Part shown: positions 1 to 10,392 of the stretch, one piece after another | Position numbering within the stretch: position 1 is the stretch's first letter | Layout of the letters: every line of letters begins with the position of its first letter | DNA from: Gottschalkia acidurici 9a | GTDB taxonomy: Bacteria > Bacillota > Clostridia > Tissierellales > Gottschalkiaceae | Assembly: GCF_000299355.1 (NCBI RefSeq) | Contig: NC_018664.1 | Span: 2,927,993-2,991,992 of the forward strand | DNA: 64,000 nt | Reading direction: 5' to 3' | Program-made: the position numbers and the translations under genes | Notes under the pieces: generated by a model | The model's input: the letters and a program-made list of their open reading frames with translations, nothing else | The model's database searches: none | What the model was told of the DNA's origin: nothing

Positions 1-555
1 AGAACCACCAGAACCACCGTTATATGCTATGCCAAGGTTGCTTAAAATACCCTTCGCTACTGCTACTGCTAATTCATTTTGTCTATTTCTTAGTATGTCA
101 GCATCCTGAGCGTTACTAATGAATGCTAACTCTACTAAAGCTGCTGGCATTTTTGTTAATCTTAATACTGCATAGTTTGCTGTTTTTGTTCCTCTATTTG
201 CTGTATATACTTTACTTGCAATTATGCTATCTTGTATATTTTTTGACAATTTAGCTCCTGTTGTACTACCTGGATAACTGTATGTTTCTACCCCTTTTGC
301 TGATGAACTGCTAAATGAATTGCAGTGGATTGAAACGAATACATTTGCCCCTAAGCTATTTGCTTTTGTAGCTCTGCTTGCAAGCTCTAAAAATACATCT
401 GTAGTTCTAGAATAACTTACACTTACTCCATGTTTTCTTAATATGTCTCCAATTTTTAATGTAACTGATAATGCTATGTTTTTTTCCTGTAAACCATTAC
501 CTACTGCTCCTGGATCATGTGCACCATGTCCTACATCTAAAAATACTTTTGCCAT
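1..555 (-). CDS. N-acetylmuramoyl-L-alanine amidase (Amidase_3), C-terminus cut by window
   Basis: Secreted or spore-type zinc amidase that cleaves the bond between MurNAc and the stem peptide of peptidoglycan. The visible 185 residues hold the whole Amidase_3 fold: DVGHG with zinc His10, Glu24 in the QEKN segment, SIHCN with His77, and VELAF with catalytic Glu142. There is no signal peptide. The frame runs off the left edge in a GGSGGS linker, so a second domain probably follows outside the window. The ATG at 555 is set by an AAGGAGG site about 7 bases upstream. The family call is sure; the biological role (lysis, sporulation or phage) is open. Confidence 0.9.
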   Translation of the reverse strand, partial: MAKVFLDVGHGAHDPGAVGNGLQEKNIALSVTLKIGDILRKHGVSVSYSRTTDVFLELASRATKANSLGANVFVSIHCNSFSSSSAKGVETYSYPGSTTGAKLSKNIQDSIIASKVYTANRGTKTANYAVLRLTKMPAALVELAFISNAQDADILRNRQNELAVAVAKGILSNLGIAYNGGSGGS

Positions 556-657
556 TAATAAAACCTCCTTAGTTTTTTAAGACTACTTTAGTCGACTATT
601 TTGTCTTATATATTAAGAAGGTACTTTTCATTGAAAATGTAAACCTTCATATAAAAT

Positions 658-701
658 AAAAAGCACTTTCAATACGTATATAGGTATTAAAAGTGCTTTT
701 T
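658..701. terminator. Hairpin with A/T flanks between amidase and VanZ regions
   Basis: A 12-bp outer stem (AAAAAGCACTTT paired with AAAGTGCTTTTT) and a 5-bp inner stem (AATAC/GTATT) form a strong hairpin with T-runs on both strands. It looks like a bidirectional intrinsic terminator, though no convergent gene end adjoins it. Confidence 0.6.
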
Positions 702-880
702 ACTATTTTGGTTTTCTTTTTTATTTCTTTTCTCTATCGATCTTTAAATGGTATAGGCAAGCTATACCAAATAAATTGGTAACTTGCCCTACGAGGTAAA
801 AGATAAGGGCTTTGCTCTCGCCTACGGCTTCACCCATAACCTTTCAAAAAAGGTTAATCAAAGCTTTAAAAAGTCTTCGA

Positions 881-949
881 CGACACTTAGGCATGACCCA
901 CCCCTCCTGAACATAAGGTTCAGGAGGGGTGGGTCATGCCTAAGTGTCG
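881..949. repeat. Perfect 32-bp palindrome with 5-base loop, covering the VanZ ribosome site and start
   Basis: The arms 881-912 and 918-949 are exact inverted copies around the loop ATAAG. The right arm holds AGGAGG (922-927), then 8 bases, then the ATG at 936, so an RNA through this element would bury the VanZ start signals in the stem. The G/C-rich arms differ from the AT-rich surroundings. It may be a small mobile palindrome (MITE or REP-like) or a translational switch. Confidence 0.8.
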
Positions 950-1415
950 CTACCATTTGGGATATTTTTTTATATTGTACCTTAATATTACTTTAAAAAT
1001 AACTTTAAGGTTTAATAACCCAATATTTAACCCTAATATAAATTTAATACCTTTAAAATATGGATTTGGAATTGAAAATATACTTAATATTGTATTATTT
1101 ATGCCTTTGGGATTTCTATTACCCATTTTATGGGAAAAATATCGTAACTTTTGGTCAACCTTTTACTATGGACTATTTTTCTCCTTATTCATTGAAATCG
1201 GACAACTATTTGTAAGAAATCGTGCTACAGATATAAATGATTTAATAATGAATACTATAGGAGCTATCGTTGGTTGGGTAATTTTTAATGCTTTAAGAAA
1301 AGTTTCTCGTAAATTCTCTACTAAAACAGCAATTAATATTTCTTCTAATGATACTTTGGCTATCAAATTAGAATCCTGTGTATATGTCGTGATTACGATT
1401 ATATGCCTTTTTTAG
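936..1415 (+). CDS. VanZ-like family membrane protein
   Basis: Small integral membrane protein of 159 residues with about four hydrophobic segments. VanZ-family marks are NLIPL near residue 36, NILNIVLFMPLGFLLP in the middle, and the acidic pattern RATDINDLIMNTIGAIVGW near the end. VanZ of enterococci raises teicoplanin tolerance; most homologues have no known role. The start lies inside the 32-bp palindrome, which supplies both AGGAGG and ATG, so the first few residues (MPKCR) are encoded by the palindrome and the native N-terminus may have been replaced. A terminator follows directly. Confidence 0.75.
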   Translation: MPKCRYHLGYFFILYLNITLKITLRFNNPIFNPNINLIPLKYGFGIENILNIVLFMPLGFLLPILWEKYRNFWSTFYYGLFFSLFIEIGQLFVRNRATDINDLIMNTIGAIVGWVIFNALRKVSRKFSTKTAINISSNDTLAIKLESCVYVVITIICLF

Positions 1416-1430
1416 ATAAGCAGAGTGACA

Positions 1431-1470
1431 AAAAACAGCGTTAATATACGTGAATATTAACGCTGTTTTT
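1431..1470 (+). terminator. Intrinsic terminator after the VanZ-like gene
   Basis: Long inverted repeat AAAAACAGCGTTAATAT ... ATATTAACGCTGTTTTT with a T-run, 15 bases after the VanZ stop codon. Confidence 0.85.
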
Positions 1471-1622
1471 ATGTTATTATTATGATATCTTTTTATTTTG
1501 CACTTCAAAACGGAAATCGTTGATTCATATATACTCTCTTCTTCCCTACTTATATAGTTTTTTATTTTAAGTTTTATTAATTTAGTCGGTTTATAAAAAT
1601 AAGTAGTAAATTACCCTCTCTA

Positions 1623-3035
1623 CTAATTGAATATAATTTTTACTATTGTTCCTTGATTTAATTTGCTCTCTATTTCTATTTTAGATTTATGAACGTTTGC
1701 TATTTCAGCACAAATAGAAAGTCCAATTCCTGAGCCATCACTTGCTCTAACCCTTGATTTATCTACCATATAAAAAGGTTCGAAAACTTTAGGTAAATCA
1801 TCTTCAGATATTCCTATTCCTTCATCCTTTACTTCAAGGATAACTTTTAAATCTATATCTTTATATACACTTAGATAAATTTTAGAGCTATCATTAGATG
1901 CCTTTATAGCATTATCTACTAGATTAACCACTAAATTTTTTATTAAGTCCTTTTCAACTAATATCTCGTACTCTTCTCCATATATAATTAAATCTATATT
2001 TTTGCTTTCTATTTTATTATTTAAAATTTCTTTTGTTTCTAAAAGTATATTCTTTATATTTTCTTTCTTCATTATAAAGTTCTCTTTTTTAAATAGTATT
2101 AAATCCATCATTTTTTCAGAAAGATTTTTAAGTCTCTTTCCCTCGTTTAGTATGTAATTCATTCCTAAAAAAAATACTTCTTCGTTATGTTTAGTTGATA
2201 TTAGAAACTCTGCATACCCTATTATAGAGGTTAGTGGAGTCTTTAGTTCATGGGTCAAATTATCTATAAATCTTTGCTTTTGCTCTACATTTTTTTCTAG
2301 TTCAAATATTTTTTCTTCAATAACATATGTCATATCATTGAAATGATCTGATAAGATACCTATTTCATCATTAGACTTTATATTAACTCGCTCTGAGAAA
2401 TTTCCATCTTTTATATTTTTCGTAGTATCTATTAGTTTATTAATTGGCTTTGTTATGTATTTACTTAAAATATACATGCCTATAGCTAAAACTATACAAA
2501 TTACAAGCTGTAATTGAATAAAAAGAACATATTGTTTTCTCTTATCTTCATACACATAACTTATATCTCTTATATATGTAAATTTAAAATATTCCTTATT
2601 TGCTTCTAGTAAACTAGTTATAAATATATAAGTTTTATCTCCTACATCTCTTATAATATATTGTCTTTTATCTAAGAGAGGATTTTTAAGCTCTACTCTT
2701 TCTTGTTTCACTTTTAAATTAATATTGCTAAAAACTTCATTATTATCATTATCTAAAACTTCTATATATATCTTCTTACCATTAAAAACTTCCATATAGT
2801 CTTTAAGCGTAAAGTATATAAATTCTCTTCCAAAGGAATAATCTAGTGCATTTTTTATTGAAATTATACTGCTTCTTACTCCAGAATATATGCTTAAGTG
2901 TTCGCTAAGGCCCCTATCTATTTCTCTTTTCAAGTTTAGTTTATAACTATTATCTATTAGAATATAAGCTCCTATATTAAATACAACCAAGAATAATATT
3001 ACTGAGTATATAAGTATCTTCTGCCAAAATTTCAT
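1623..3035 (-). CDS. Sensor histidine kinase
   Basis: Membrane sensor kinase of 470 residues, partner of the response regulator that precedes it by zero bases. Order of parts: membrane segment at about 7-27, an extracytoplasmic sensor region to about 170, a second membrane segment, a HAMP linker at about 192-245, the H-box HELKTPLTS with phosphoacceptor His262, then N-box (NLVDNAIKAS), G1 (DEGIGI), F-box (FEPFYMVDK) and G2 (GSGIGLSI). The ATG at 3035 has GGAGG 5 bases upstream, inside the end of the regulator gene, so the two are co-translated. The signal is unknown. A PepSY lipoprotein gene lies upstream on the same strand and may belong to the same response. Confidence 0.92.
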   Translation of the reverse strand: MKFWQKILIYSVILFLVVFNIGAYILIDNSYKLNLKREIDRGLSEHLSIYSGVRSSIISIKNALDYSFGREFIYFTLKDYMEVFNGKKIYIEVLDNDNNEVFSNINLKVKQERVELKNPLLDKRQYIIRDVGDKTYIFITSLLEANKEYFKFTYIRDISYVYEDKRKQYVLFIQLQLVICIVLAIGMYILSKYITKPINKLIDTTKNIKDGNFSERVNIKSNDEIGILSDHFNDMTYVIEEKIFELEKNVEQKQRFIDNLTHELKTPLTSIIGYAEFLISTKHNEEVFFLGMNYILNEGKRLKNLSEKMMDLILFKKENFIMKKENIKNILLETKEILNNKIESKNIDLIIYGEEYEILVEKDLIKNLVVNLVDNAIKASNDSSKIYLSVYKDIDLKVILEVKDEGIGISEDDLPKVFEPFYMVDKSRVRASDGSGIGLSICAEIANVHKSKIEIESKLNQGTIVKIIFN

Positions 3036-3689
3036 CTAGTCCTCCAATCTATATCCTACTTTATATACAGTTCTTATACTATTACCTAGATTTAATTTTT
3101 TCCTGAGTTTCTGAACATGCATATCTATAGTTCTTGTTTCTCCTAAGTAATCATATCCCCATATCGTCTCTAATAGCTTGTCCCTAGACAAAGCTATACC
3201 CTTATTTTTAACTAGCATAATTAAAAGTTCAAATTCCTTTGCTGTTAAATCTATTACTTTACTATTCTTTTTTACAATTCTTTCTTCTATGAATACTTCC
3301 AAGTCTTTAAAATATAAAATATCTCTTTTATTACCATACCTTCTTAAGACTACTTCTATCCTTGCTAAAAGTTCAATTGCTTCAAATGGTTTCACAATAT
3401 AATCATCTGCTCCCATTTTAAGTCCTCTCACTTTATCTGAAAGAGAGTCTCTAGAAGTTAAAAAAATTACAGGAATACTACGGTGTTTTATTCTTTCCAT
3501 CAAACTAAATCCATCTAATTTCGGAATCATAATATCTAAAATGATTAAATCAAACTGTTCTTCTCCTATTAGTCTTAAAGCTTCCTCTCCATCATAAATT
3601 TGTGTTGTCTCATAACCTACCATATTTAAGTTTAGTCTTATCAAGTCTGAAATTCCTAAATCATCTTCTACTATTAATATCTTTTCCAA
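3036..3689 (-). CDS. OmpR/PhoB-family response regulator
   Basis: Cytoplasmic DNA-binding regulator of 217 residues. The receiver domain shows the acidic pair at 9-10, phosphoacceptor Asp52 in LIILDIMIP, and Lys in KPFEAIELLAR. The C-terminal winged helix ends in the typical RTIDMHVQKLRKKL and YKVGYRL. Translation starts at TTG 3689 behind an AAGGAGA site about 10 bases away; there is no nearer ATG. It is the first gene of a two-gene operon with the kinase and probably controls neighbouring targets. Confidence 0.93.
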   Translation of the reverse strand: MEKILIVEDDLGISDLIRLNLNMVGYETTQIYDGEEALRLIGEEQFDLIILDIMIPKLDGFSLMERIKHRSIPVIFLTSRDSLSDKVRGLKMGADDYIVKPFEAIELLARIEVVLRRYGNKRDILYFKDLEVFIEERIVKKNSKVIDLTAKEFELLIMLVKNKGIALSRDKLLETIWGYDYLGETRTIDMHVQKLRKKLNLGNSIRTVYKVGYRLED

Positions 3690-3750
3690 TAAAGATACAC
3701 TCTCCTTGTACGTTTCAAATTACCTTCTATTATATATTAAAGGTACAATA

Positions 3751-3788
3751 AGTAATAAGGTATTGCAAAATTGCAATACCTTATTACT
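3751..3788 (-). terminator. Terminator-like inverted repeat after the PepSY lipoprotein
   Basis: Perfect stem AGTAATAAGGTATTGCAA / TTGCAATACCTTATTACT with a two-base loop, just past the stop of the lipoprotein gene and before the response regulator start. The T-run is weak. Confidence 0.65.
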
Positions 3789-3804
3789 TAAGCATATATT
3801 CCTT

Positions 3805-4584
3805 TTATCCAAGTATACCTTTAGTCTTGTAGTCTTTATTGATTTCTATTGCGTCCTTTGCCTGTTGCTCATCTACATAGCCAAATCCAGTTACTTTTCT
3901 TGAAAGGGACTCTACAAATACTTCTATAACCTTATTCTCACCATATTTATATGCTATAGTACATAAGTCTGGACTTATTCTTATGTCACCTAGAAACTCT
4001 AATCCTTCTATGTTATCTACAAGTTTATTTTTCTTTATGTAATCAAGTGCAATATTTTTAGCATCTTCTGTTTCAATTTCCTTTGCTTTCAACTCTTCTA
4101 TTGCCATATTTTGGTTTCTAGCTTTTTCGTCAATTATTCCAATTTCTATAATTTCTCCATTTTTTTCTTCCATTTTTACATGGTAAGTTTTGTTGTTATG
4201 CCAATCTTCATTTAACTTTTTTACCTCGTCCTTAGTCATATTCTTTACATTTTTTAACCTGCTACGATCAAATGTTGACCAAGAAATGCTCCAGTGATTT
4301 TTATTCTTAAAGTTATATTCATCCCCTATTTTTAGAAGTTCTACTTTTTCGAATAAATTCTTTACATCAACTTCTTCATCAAAGTAATTTTCGAATAACT
4401 TTATAGCTATTTCTTTTGCTCTTTCTTTTGTTATACTTTGAGAATTTAATGTATTTTGAAAACTAGTTTGTTCTGTCATTAATACATTCTTTCTTACAGC
4501 TTCTGTACTTTGACAACCTGATAATATTAGTACCCCTGTAATTACACCTATTGGTATTCCTTTTTTTATTTTATTAAGCTTCAT
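3805..4584 (-). CDS. PepSY-type lipoprotein
   Basis: Predicted membrane-anchored lipoprotein of 259 residues. The signal peptide ends in the lipobox LSGC (Cys24 is the lipidated residue). Two regions rich in the pattern xAxxIAxxxF / DAKNIALDYIKKN resemble PepSY repeats like those in YpeB, which inhibit peptidases or bind cell-wall enzymes. The start is set by GGAGG 8 bases before the ATG. It sits upstream of a two-component system on the same strand but is separated by a terminator-like repeat, so it is probably its own unit. The exact function is not known. Confidence 0.7.
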   Translation of the reverse strand: MKLNKIKKGIPIGVITGVLILSGCQSTEAVRKNVLMTEQTSFQNTLNSQSITKERAKEIAIKLFENYFDEEVDVKNLFEKVELLKIGDEYNFKNKNHWSISWSTFDRSRLKNVKNMTKDEVKKLNEDWHNNKTYHVKMEEKNGEIIEIGIIDEKARNQNMAIEELKAKEIETEDAKNIALDYIKKNKLVDNIEGLEFLGDIRISPDLCTIAYKYGENKVIEVFVESLSRKVTGFGYVDEQQAKDAIEINKDYKTKGILG

Positions 4585-4984
4585 AATTCATTTCCTCCAA
4601 TGGATTTCATTTTTTATTTAATCTCATTATATAGTGAATGTATATATAAACTATATTCTAGTTGTAAAATAGTTGTAAAATGTTTCTTTTTTAAGTGGTT
4701 TCTTTGCTCAAAATGAATTATATTTTATTTTTTATGCTAATTGTTCAGTTATCCTTATTCACGTTACTATTCTTTATTGATAAACTTTTTTCAACTAGAT
4801 TTGTGCATCCTTTTTGTAATAATTTTATATTTCTTTCACAGTTTATTTTTTATATTTATTATATTATCTATTTAATTATATAGTTATGCTCTTCCCTTTA
4901 ATACTAGTTATATATTTAAGCTACTCTTTATATCAGCAGTTTATAAAATTACCAAGCAGCCTAAATGCTTATTCTATTAGTACA

Positions 4985-6526
4985 TTATTTTGAACCAATC
5001 TTAACTGCTTGTGTTTTCTTTTTATAATAATTAAATTCATACCATTTATCATAGTATTGATTTAGCTCTTCTTGTTTTTTATTGATATATGTTTTCGCAT
5101 TTTCTTTTACTACATAGTTATCTTCTACTTTTAATAATCTCTCCATTTCTTCAATACCATCACATGAAAGACTAGTTATATATTCCATATCTATATTTCC
5201 TGTTTCAAAATATCTATCAATATTATTTTTAATAATTAATTTATCTATATTTATAAAGTTTAAACCTATATAGAAAGCCATACTAACTATTAAACCTAGC
5301 TTTAAAGCTTTTATCTTTTTTTTCCAAACTTTAGACAGTACTATTAAAAGTAATGCTCCTAAATATACTATAAATATTTGAACAAGTATCCTAAGTCTAG
5401 TATATCCAAAAGCTTGCTCATACAGATTCATCTTATAGAATGATGAAAATATCATATTAAAAGTAAATATTATCAACAAACTATACAATACTTTTAATGC
5501 AACTGCTACTTTTCTCCCATCTACTTTTGTAAAGTTAATACTTAGTATTAATATAGTAAAATTTATTAAAGTGACTATAACAAGCTCAAAGAAACCCCTT
5601 CTTGCATATTCTGCATAGGTAAATCCGCTTTTAATAATATTTTCACTATCTCCATATAGATATGAAATCTGAACCACACTAAATATTAAGTAAACTATAG
5701 ATATACAACATATAATAGTTAAGACCGTTATAGAGTTCCAACTAAGTTTACATTCAATCTTTCTTTTATTACTATCTATTTCCTCATCACATCTTAAACT
5801 CCATAGAAAACCTACAGAATAATTTGTAACAAATAATATGACAATTGTATGACCTATCAGCTTTTCTATATTCATATAATTAAAGATGTCTATTATATTT
5901 TTAATATGATAACTAAACATTGCATCTGCAGATCTAAGAAGCCCTAATATAACAGCCAATAGTGGTATAGAAATTATAAGTCCTCTAATTACTGCTTTCC
6001 TAACAGGATTTTCTTTATTTTTTGATTGCACTATATTTTTTGTGAATTCAGGTCCTTTCGTAAAGTTCTCTAAAGGTGTAGCTACTAATCTAGTAAATGT
6101 ATTTTCAATAAAAGATATATTTATTTCTTTTATATTTTTATATCTTATTAATAATATGTATCCGCTAATCAATAATGGTATTATGATTGCGTTTAGTCCT
6201 CTTAATATCGGATTATTGTAAATACTATATGATAATGATAATAATATAATTGTTAGTAGAAATATTAAACTTAGCTTATTTGATAAATTAACTTTTGAGT
6301 GAACTGACCATACAGAAATTACTATAAATAAAGAGATAAATAATAGTGCTGATATGCCTATAAATTCGCCCACAAAAAAAACATCGTATGCCATTCCTAT
6401 TATTAATCCTAGAGCTAAAACTTTTATTTTCTCACCTATGCTTTCACTATTATCTCCTTCTATATACTTATTGTTTAATATGTCTCTAGACATGCTATCT
6501 AGAAAGTTACTCTTTTTCATTTTCAC
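4985..6526 (-). CDS. DUF4173/DUF4153-type polytopic membrane protein
   Basis: Integral membrane protein with roughly ten hydrophobic segments followed by a soluble C-terminal tail of about 90 residues. The segment YARRGFFELVIVTLIN is typical of DUF4173 proteins; no biochemical role is known. The open frame continues upstream to 6778 (84 more basic residues), but no ribosome site precedes that ATG. AAGGGGGAT stands 5 bases before GTG 6526 and 11 bases before ATG 6520, so I place the start there. The upstream in-frame stretch could be untranslated or a variable N-terminus. Confidence 0.7.
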   Translation of the reverse strand: MKMKKSNFLDSMSRDILNNKYIEGDNSESIGEKIKVLALGLIIGMAYDVFFVGEFIGISALLFISLFIVISVWSVHSKVNLSNKLSLIFLLTIILLSLSYSIYNNPILRGLNAIIIPLLISGYILLIRYKNIKEINISFIENTFTRLVATPLENFTKGPEFTKNIVQSKNKENPVRKAVIRGLIISIPLLAVILGLLRSADAMFSYHIKNIIDIFNYMNIEKLIGHTIVILFVTNYSVGFLWSLRCDEEIDSNKRKIECKLSWNSITVLTIICCISIVYLIFSVVQISYLYGDSENIIKSGFTYAEYARRGFFELVIVTLINFTILILSINFTKVDGRKVAVALKVLYSLLIIFTFNMIFSSFYKMNLYEQAFGYTRLRILVQIFIVYLGALLLIVLSKVWKKKIKALKLGLIVSMAFYIGLNFINIDKLIIKNNIDRYFETGNIDMEYITSLSCDGIEEMERLLKVEDNYVVKENAKTYINKKQEELNQYYDKWYEFNYYKKKTQAVKIGSK

Positions 6527-7068
6527 GTTATCCCCCTTACATTTTCCTGCCTTTTTTAACTTATATACTAAAAGTATTGGTGATATATCTCTTATAAAGG
6601 ATATAGATTTCGTATATATTTTTTCAATTTGGCCTATCTTTAGTAGCTTGAAAGCAAAGTACTTTTTGATAAATTCATAAGTTTTCCTATCTCTATTAAA
6701 ATTAAATCGTCGAATGTAACTTTTAAAAAACCTGATATGGATTTTTCTATAGTATTTTCTTCTCACTCTCCATTCCATATATTACTATTATAGTATCATC
6801 ACACCCCATGTTAATCAATAGTTTTTTATTGTTTTTCAATACTTTTTTATTGTGTGATTTCAAGAATTGTCTTTATCTCCATACTAAAGGGAAAAATCAA
6901 AAGTTCATCACCTTATTTATAATAGGAAAAAAAGAATAATCTCATAGTTCTATTGTATTTTGTTAAAAGATTAGTTTATACATCCATCTCTAGTTACTTT
7001 AATTTTTCATCAGTTAATGGTTAAAATAACATAAGTATTAAATCTTTTAGATAAAGGAGATATTTTTT

Positions 7069-7773
7069 ATGGATTTTTTACATGGTCAGGAGACACTTAC
7101 AAGTATTGAGTGGGCTCTTCGTGCTATTATTGCTTTTTTCTTCTTGTTAACTGTTGCAAAGCTTTTAGGTCAACGTGCCATTTCTCAATTAAGACTACTT
7201 GACTTTGTTATTGCTATAGTGATAGGCAATATCATCGCTCATCCACTGTCTGATGAAAGGCTTGGATTAAAAGGCTCTATTATTACAACACTTGTATTAG
7301 TTACCTTATATTTTGTTGGAATATTCAGCACATTTAAATTTCCACTTATTAGAAAACTGATTAGTAATTCGTCAATCACAATTGTTCAAAACGGTGAAAT
7401 TCTTTATGACAAATTAAAAAAAGCAAGAATATCAATTGACGTATTATTAGAGGAACTACGTGAAAAAAAAGTAGACGATGTGACAAAGGTAGCATTAGCA
7501 ACCTGGGAGCCCGATGGGAAAATCTCTGTCTTTTTACATCCAAAGTACAATCCAATTACTCCTTCGTCCTTACATATAGAAACAGAACCTTATACTTTTC
7601 CAAGAACTATTGTTAAAGAAGGTAAAGTTAATCTAGAAGAATTAAAAAAATTCGACAAAACTGAAGATTGGATTGTTTCTAAATTGAAATTTTTATATCA
7701 AACAGAAGTAAAAAATGTTTTACTTGCTACTCTTGATAATAAAGATAACTTAAAAATTTTTTTATATAATTAA
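7069..7773 (+). CDS. DUF421 (YetF/YrbG-like) membrane protein
   Basis: 234-residue protein with three N-terminal membrane helices (about 15-35, 44-62, 69-90) and a cytoplasmic DUF421 domain. Family marks are KLLGQRAISQLRLLDFVIAI and the later KKARISIDVLLEELREK and VALATWEPDGKISVF. Homologues such as Bacillus YetF and YrbG are widespread and poorly characterised; some link to spore or envelope stress. The ATG has AAAGGAG 9 bases upstream. It is a single gene transcribed away from the DUF4173 gene. Confidence 0.85.
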   Translation: MDFLHGQETLTSIEWALRAIIAFFFLLTVAKLLGQRAISQLRLLDFVIAIVIGNIIAHPLSDERLGLKGSIITTLVLVTLYFVGIFSTFKFPLIRKLISNSSITIVQNGEILYDKLKKARISIDVLLEELREKKVDDVTKVALATWEPDGKISVFLHPKYNPITPSSLHIETEPYTFPRTIVKEGKVNLEELKKFDKTEDWIVSKLKFLYQTEVKNVLLATLDNKDNLKIFLYN

Positions 7774-8002
7774 TCCATTGAGGTCTAAACGTATCTATTT
7801 ATGTACAGATTAGTTTAAGCCTCTTTTCTTATAAAAGGCTATTTTCCTAGACCTTTTTTAATAAACTTGATACTATAAATATCACTTTCCTTTAAAACAC
7901 TTTTTATATTTACCTAATTCAGGATAAATTACTTTACAATTTCTTCTCAAATTTCGAATAGGGTTATAACTATAGGGCTTAGTTAAACCAACTTAAAATT
8001 TT

Positions 8003-8044
8003 AATAAAATAAGACTTACCTTATAAGGTAAGTCTTATTTTATT
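8003..8044 (-). terminator. Terminator after fbp
   Basis: Perfect stem AATAAAATAAGACTTACC paired with its inverse around a short TTATAA centre, with T-runs on both strands. It lies 22 bases beyond the fbp stop and could also close the convergent DUF421 gene. Confidence 0.85.
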
Positions 8045-8066
8045 AAATCTATGCTATACTAGTTTT

Positions 8067-10064
8067 TTATTTCTGCTCTTTAACAATTCCTTTTCTATAA
8101 ACATTTAAAAGCATTTCTAAATCCTTTATTTGAGTTCTCAATTCCTCTCCAATATCTGTATCTCCAACTCGTTTTCTTTCAACTTCTCTCTCAAGAACTA
8201 CTGTAGTTGAAAGAATATCTTGCTCTTCCTCAATGGCTTTTTGAGTAGATTCAAAAGGCTCATGAGACGCTAGTAGAAGACCATATGAGTTATATATAAG
8301 AGTATATCCAGCTATTCCTGTTGTTCCCTGATAAGCTCTTGAAAATCCACCATCTATAACTAAGAGCTTACCATTTGCTTTTATAGGACTTTCTCCCTTT
8401 TTTATTTTAACAGGAACATGTCCATTAATTATATGAGAAACCTCAGGATTTAAATCAAACTCTTTAAATATCATATTGCATATATCCTCATTATCTTCTA
8501 TTCTGAAATAAGGATTTTTCTTTTCATTGTGAGTCTCCTTATCATCTACAAAATACCTTTCAAATGTAGTCATTTTATCCTTTCCAAAAAGAGGTGAATC
8601 GCATCCAGTCCATAAATACCAGGTCAAATCTAATCCATATAAATTAACATCAGGATCATCTTTTTGGAAATAGCCTTCTCTTACTAAAGTTTCTAACCTA
8701 TCAAGATAAGCCTTTCCACTATATTCTCTTCCTGTACGGCCTATTTTTACTTTCTTAAATGTTCCATCTTCATTCAGTGGAATACATCCATGATACAGTA
8801 AATTTGAATTATATTTTAAATACATACTTCCCTTAGTGAAAAGAAATCTGATATGCTTTTGAAGTCTTTCACTATTTAGAAAAGATGACTTAAGTCTTTC
8901 CATAAGTTCTTTTTCTTCTGAAGTAAGCTCATAAGGGTTATTAGGACTTATAGTTGGGAACTTATTATCATTTAGCTTGTACATTTTGCCATATAGGTTG
9001 ATTGTACCTTTCTCATAATCAATTTCATTTAATAAAAGTCTATCTTCCATACCTAAGTGAGGACGTCTCTTAATTATTTCTCCTTCTAATTTAAATTGGA
9101 TTATAGATATAGCTTTATGCATTTGAGATACAAGCTTTAAATCCTTTTCACTATAATTCATATTATCTCCAACCTTAGGTTTAAAAGCTAAGCATTCGTC
9201 ATCTTTATAGAAATCTAAAGCAAATGTAGCTAAAGGAAGAAGGTTTATTCCGTATCCATCTTCTATAGTATCTAAGTTTACATATCTAGCACAAATTCTA
9301 AGGACTGTTGCAATACAAGCTTCACTTCCGGCAGCAGCTCCCATCCATAATATATCATGATTTCCCCATTGTATATCAACAGAATGATAATTTATAAGGG
9401 TATCCATTACAATATCAGATCCAGGACCCCTATCAAATATATCTCCAATAATATGTAATCTATCTATTACTAATCTTTGAATTAGATTTGATATTGCTAT
9501 TATAAACTCATTAGCTCTTCCTATTCTTATTATAGTTTTAACTATCTCGTTATAGTATTTTTCTTTATCCATTCTATCAGGATGTTCATGCAAGAGTTCT
9601 TCTATTATATATGCGAAATCTTTTGGAAGAGCTTTTCTTACTTTATGTCTAGTATATTTTGAAGATACGTGCCTGCAAATCTCTACAAGTCTATATAAAG
9701 TGACTCTATACCATTCATCTATATTTTTCTCATGTTCAGTGATAATCTTTAATTTTTGTTCTGGGTAGTAAATAAGAGTTGCAAGTGTTTTCGCATCTTT
9801 TTCGCTTATAGATGTGCCTAGAGAATCCTTTATCTTACGCTTTATAACTCCAGATGCATTTTTCAGGACATGATTAAAAGATTCGTATTCACCATGAATA
9901 TCTGTTAAAAAGTGTTCTGTCCCCTTAGGAAGGTTCAATATTGCTTGTAAGTTTATTATTTCTGTACATACTTCCGCTATAGTTGGATATTGCTTGGCTA
10001 AAAGTTTTAAGTATCTTATTTCATCTTCAAATTCTTTAGTTATTTCATCATTAGCGTAAACCAT
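8067..10064 (-). CDS. fbp: Fructose-1,6-bisphosphatase class III
   Basis: Cytoplasmic gluconeogenic enzyme that hydrolyses fructose-1,6-bisphosphate to fructose-6-phosphate. At 665 residues it has the usual length of the class III family of Firmicutes. Metallophosphatase motifs are clear: [15 protein letters not shown] near residue 57, [11 protein letters not shown] near 205, [12 protein letters not shown] near 233 and [14 protein letters not shown] near 545, followed by VIDGGFS. It is single, flanked by terminators, and there is no sign of damage. Confidence 0.96.
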   Translation of the reverse strand: MVYANDEITKEFEDEIRYLKLLAKQYPTIAEVCTEIINLQAILNLPKGTEHFLTDIHGEYESFNHVLKNASGVIKRKIKDSLGTSISEKDAKTLATLIYYPEQKLKIITEHEKNIDEWYRVTLYRLVEICRHVSSKYTRHKVRKALPKDFAYIIEELLHEHPDRMDKEKYYNEIVKTIIRIGRANEFIIAISNLIQRLVIDRLHIIGDIFDRGPGSDIVMDTLINYHSVDIQWGNHDILWMGAAAGSEACIATVLRICARYVNLDTIEDGYGINLLPLATFALDFYKDDECLAFKPKVGDNMNYSEKDLKLVSQMHKAISIIQFKLEGEIIKRRPHLGMEDRLLLNEIDYEKGTINLYGKMYKLNDNKFPTISPNNPYELTSEEKELMERLKSSFLNSERLQKHIRFLFTKGSMYLKYNSNLLYHGCIPLNEDGTFKKVKIGRTGREYSGKAYLDRLETLVREGYFQKDDPDVNLYGLDLTWYLWTGCDSPLFGKDKMTTFERYFVDDKETHNEKKNPYFRIEDNEDICNMIFKEFDLNPEVSHIINGHVPVKIKKGESPIKANGKLLVIDGGFSRAYQGTTGIAGYTLIYNSYGLLLASHEPFESTQKAIEEEQDILSTTVVLEREVERKRVGDTDIGEELRTQIKDLEMLLNVYRKGIVKEQK

Positions 10065-10253
10065 TATAATTCCTCCATATTATCAAATCTACTTATATTA
10101 TATATTTTTAATTTTCTCTATTACTACTGTTTGTTCCTTTCGAATATAATTATTATGATTATATATATGATAACATTTTATGAACATTTATAACCAGTAG
10201 ACTTTTATAGGAAAATTTATAGAATAATGATCTAACGAAATTTTTTCAAAAAT

Positions 10254-10307
10254 AAAATAAAGACATACAAAATATTTATAATTTAGTCTTTTGTATGTCT
10301 TTATTTT
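10254..10307 (-). terminator. Terminator between the UDG-like gene and fbp
   Basis: 19-bp perfect arms (AAAATAAAGACATACAAAA and its inverse) around a 16-base loop, ending in a T-run, 86 bases after the UDG-like stop. The rest of 10065-10392 is AT-rich and holds nothing I recognise. Confidence 0.8.
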
Positions 10308-10392
10308 CTATAAAGTAGTTCTTCGATTGTCTAAACCTAATTTTAAATCTATTACTTCATAAAGTGAAAATATTTATAATTATATAAACACT

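Noticed and set aside
4695..4883. 62-codon plus-strand membrane-like frame
   Set aside because: No ribosome site, extreme Phe/Ile content from AT-rich DNA, and no homologue recognised.
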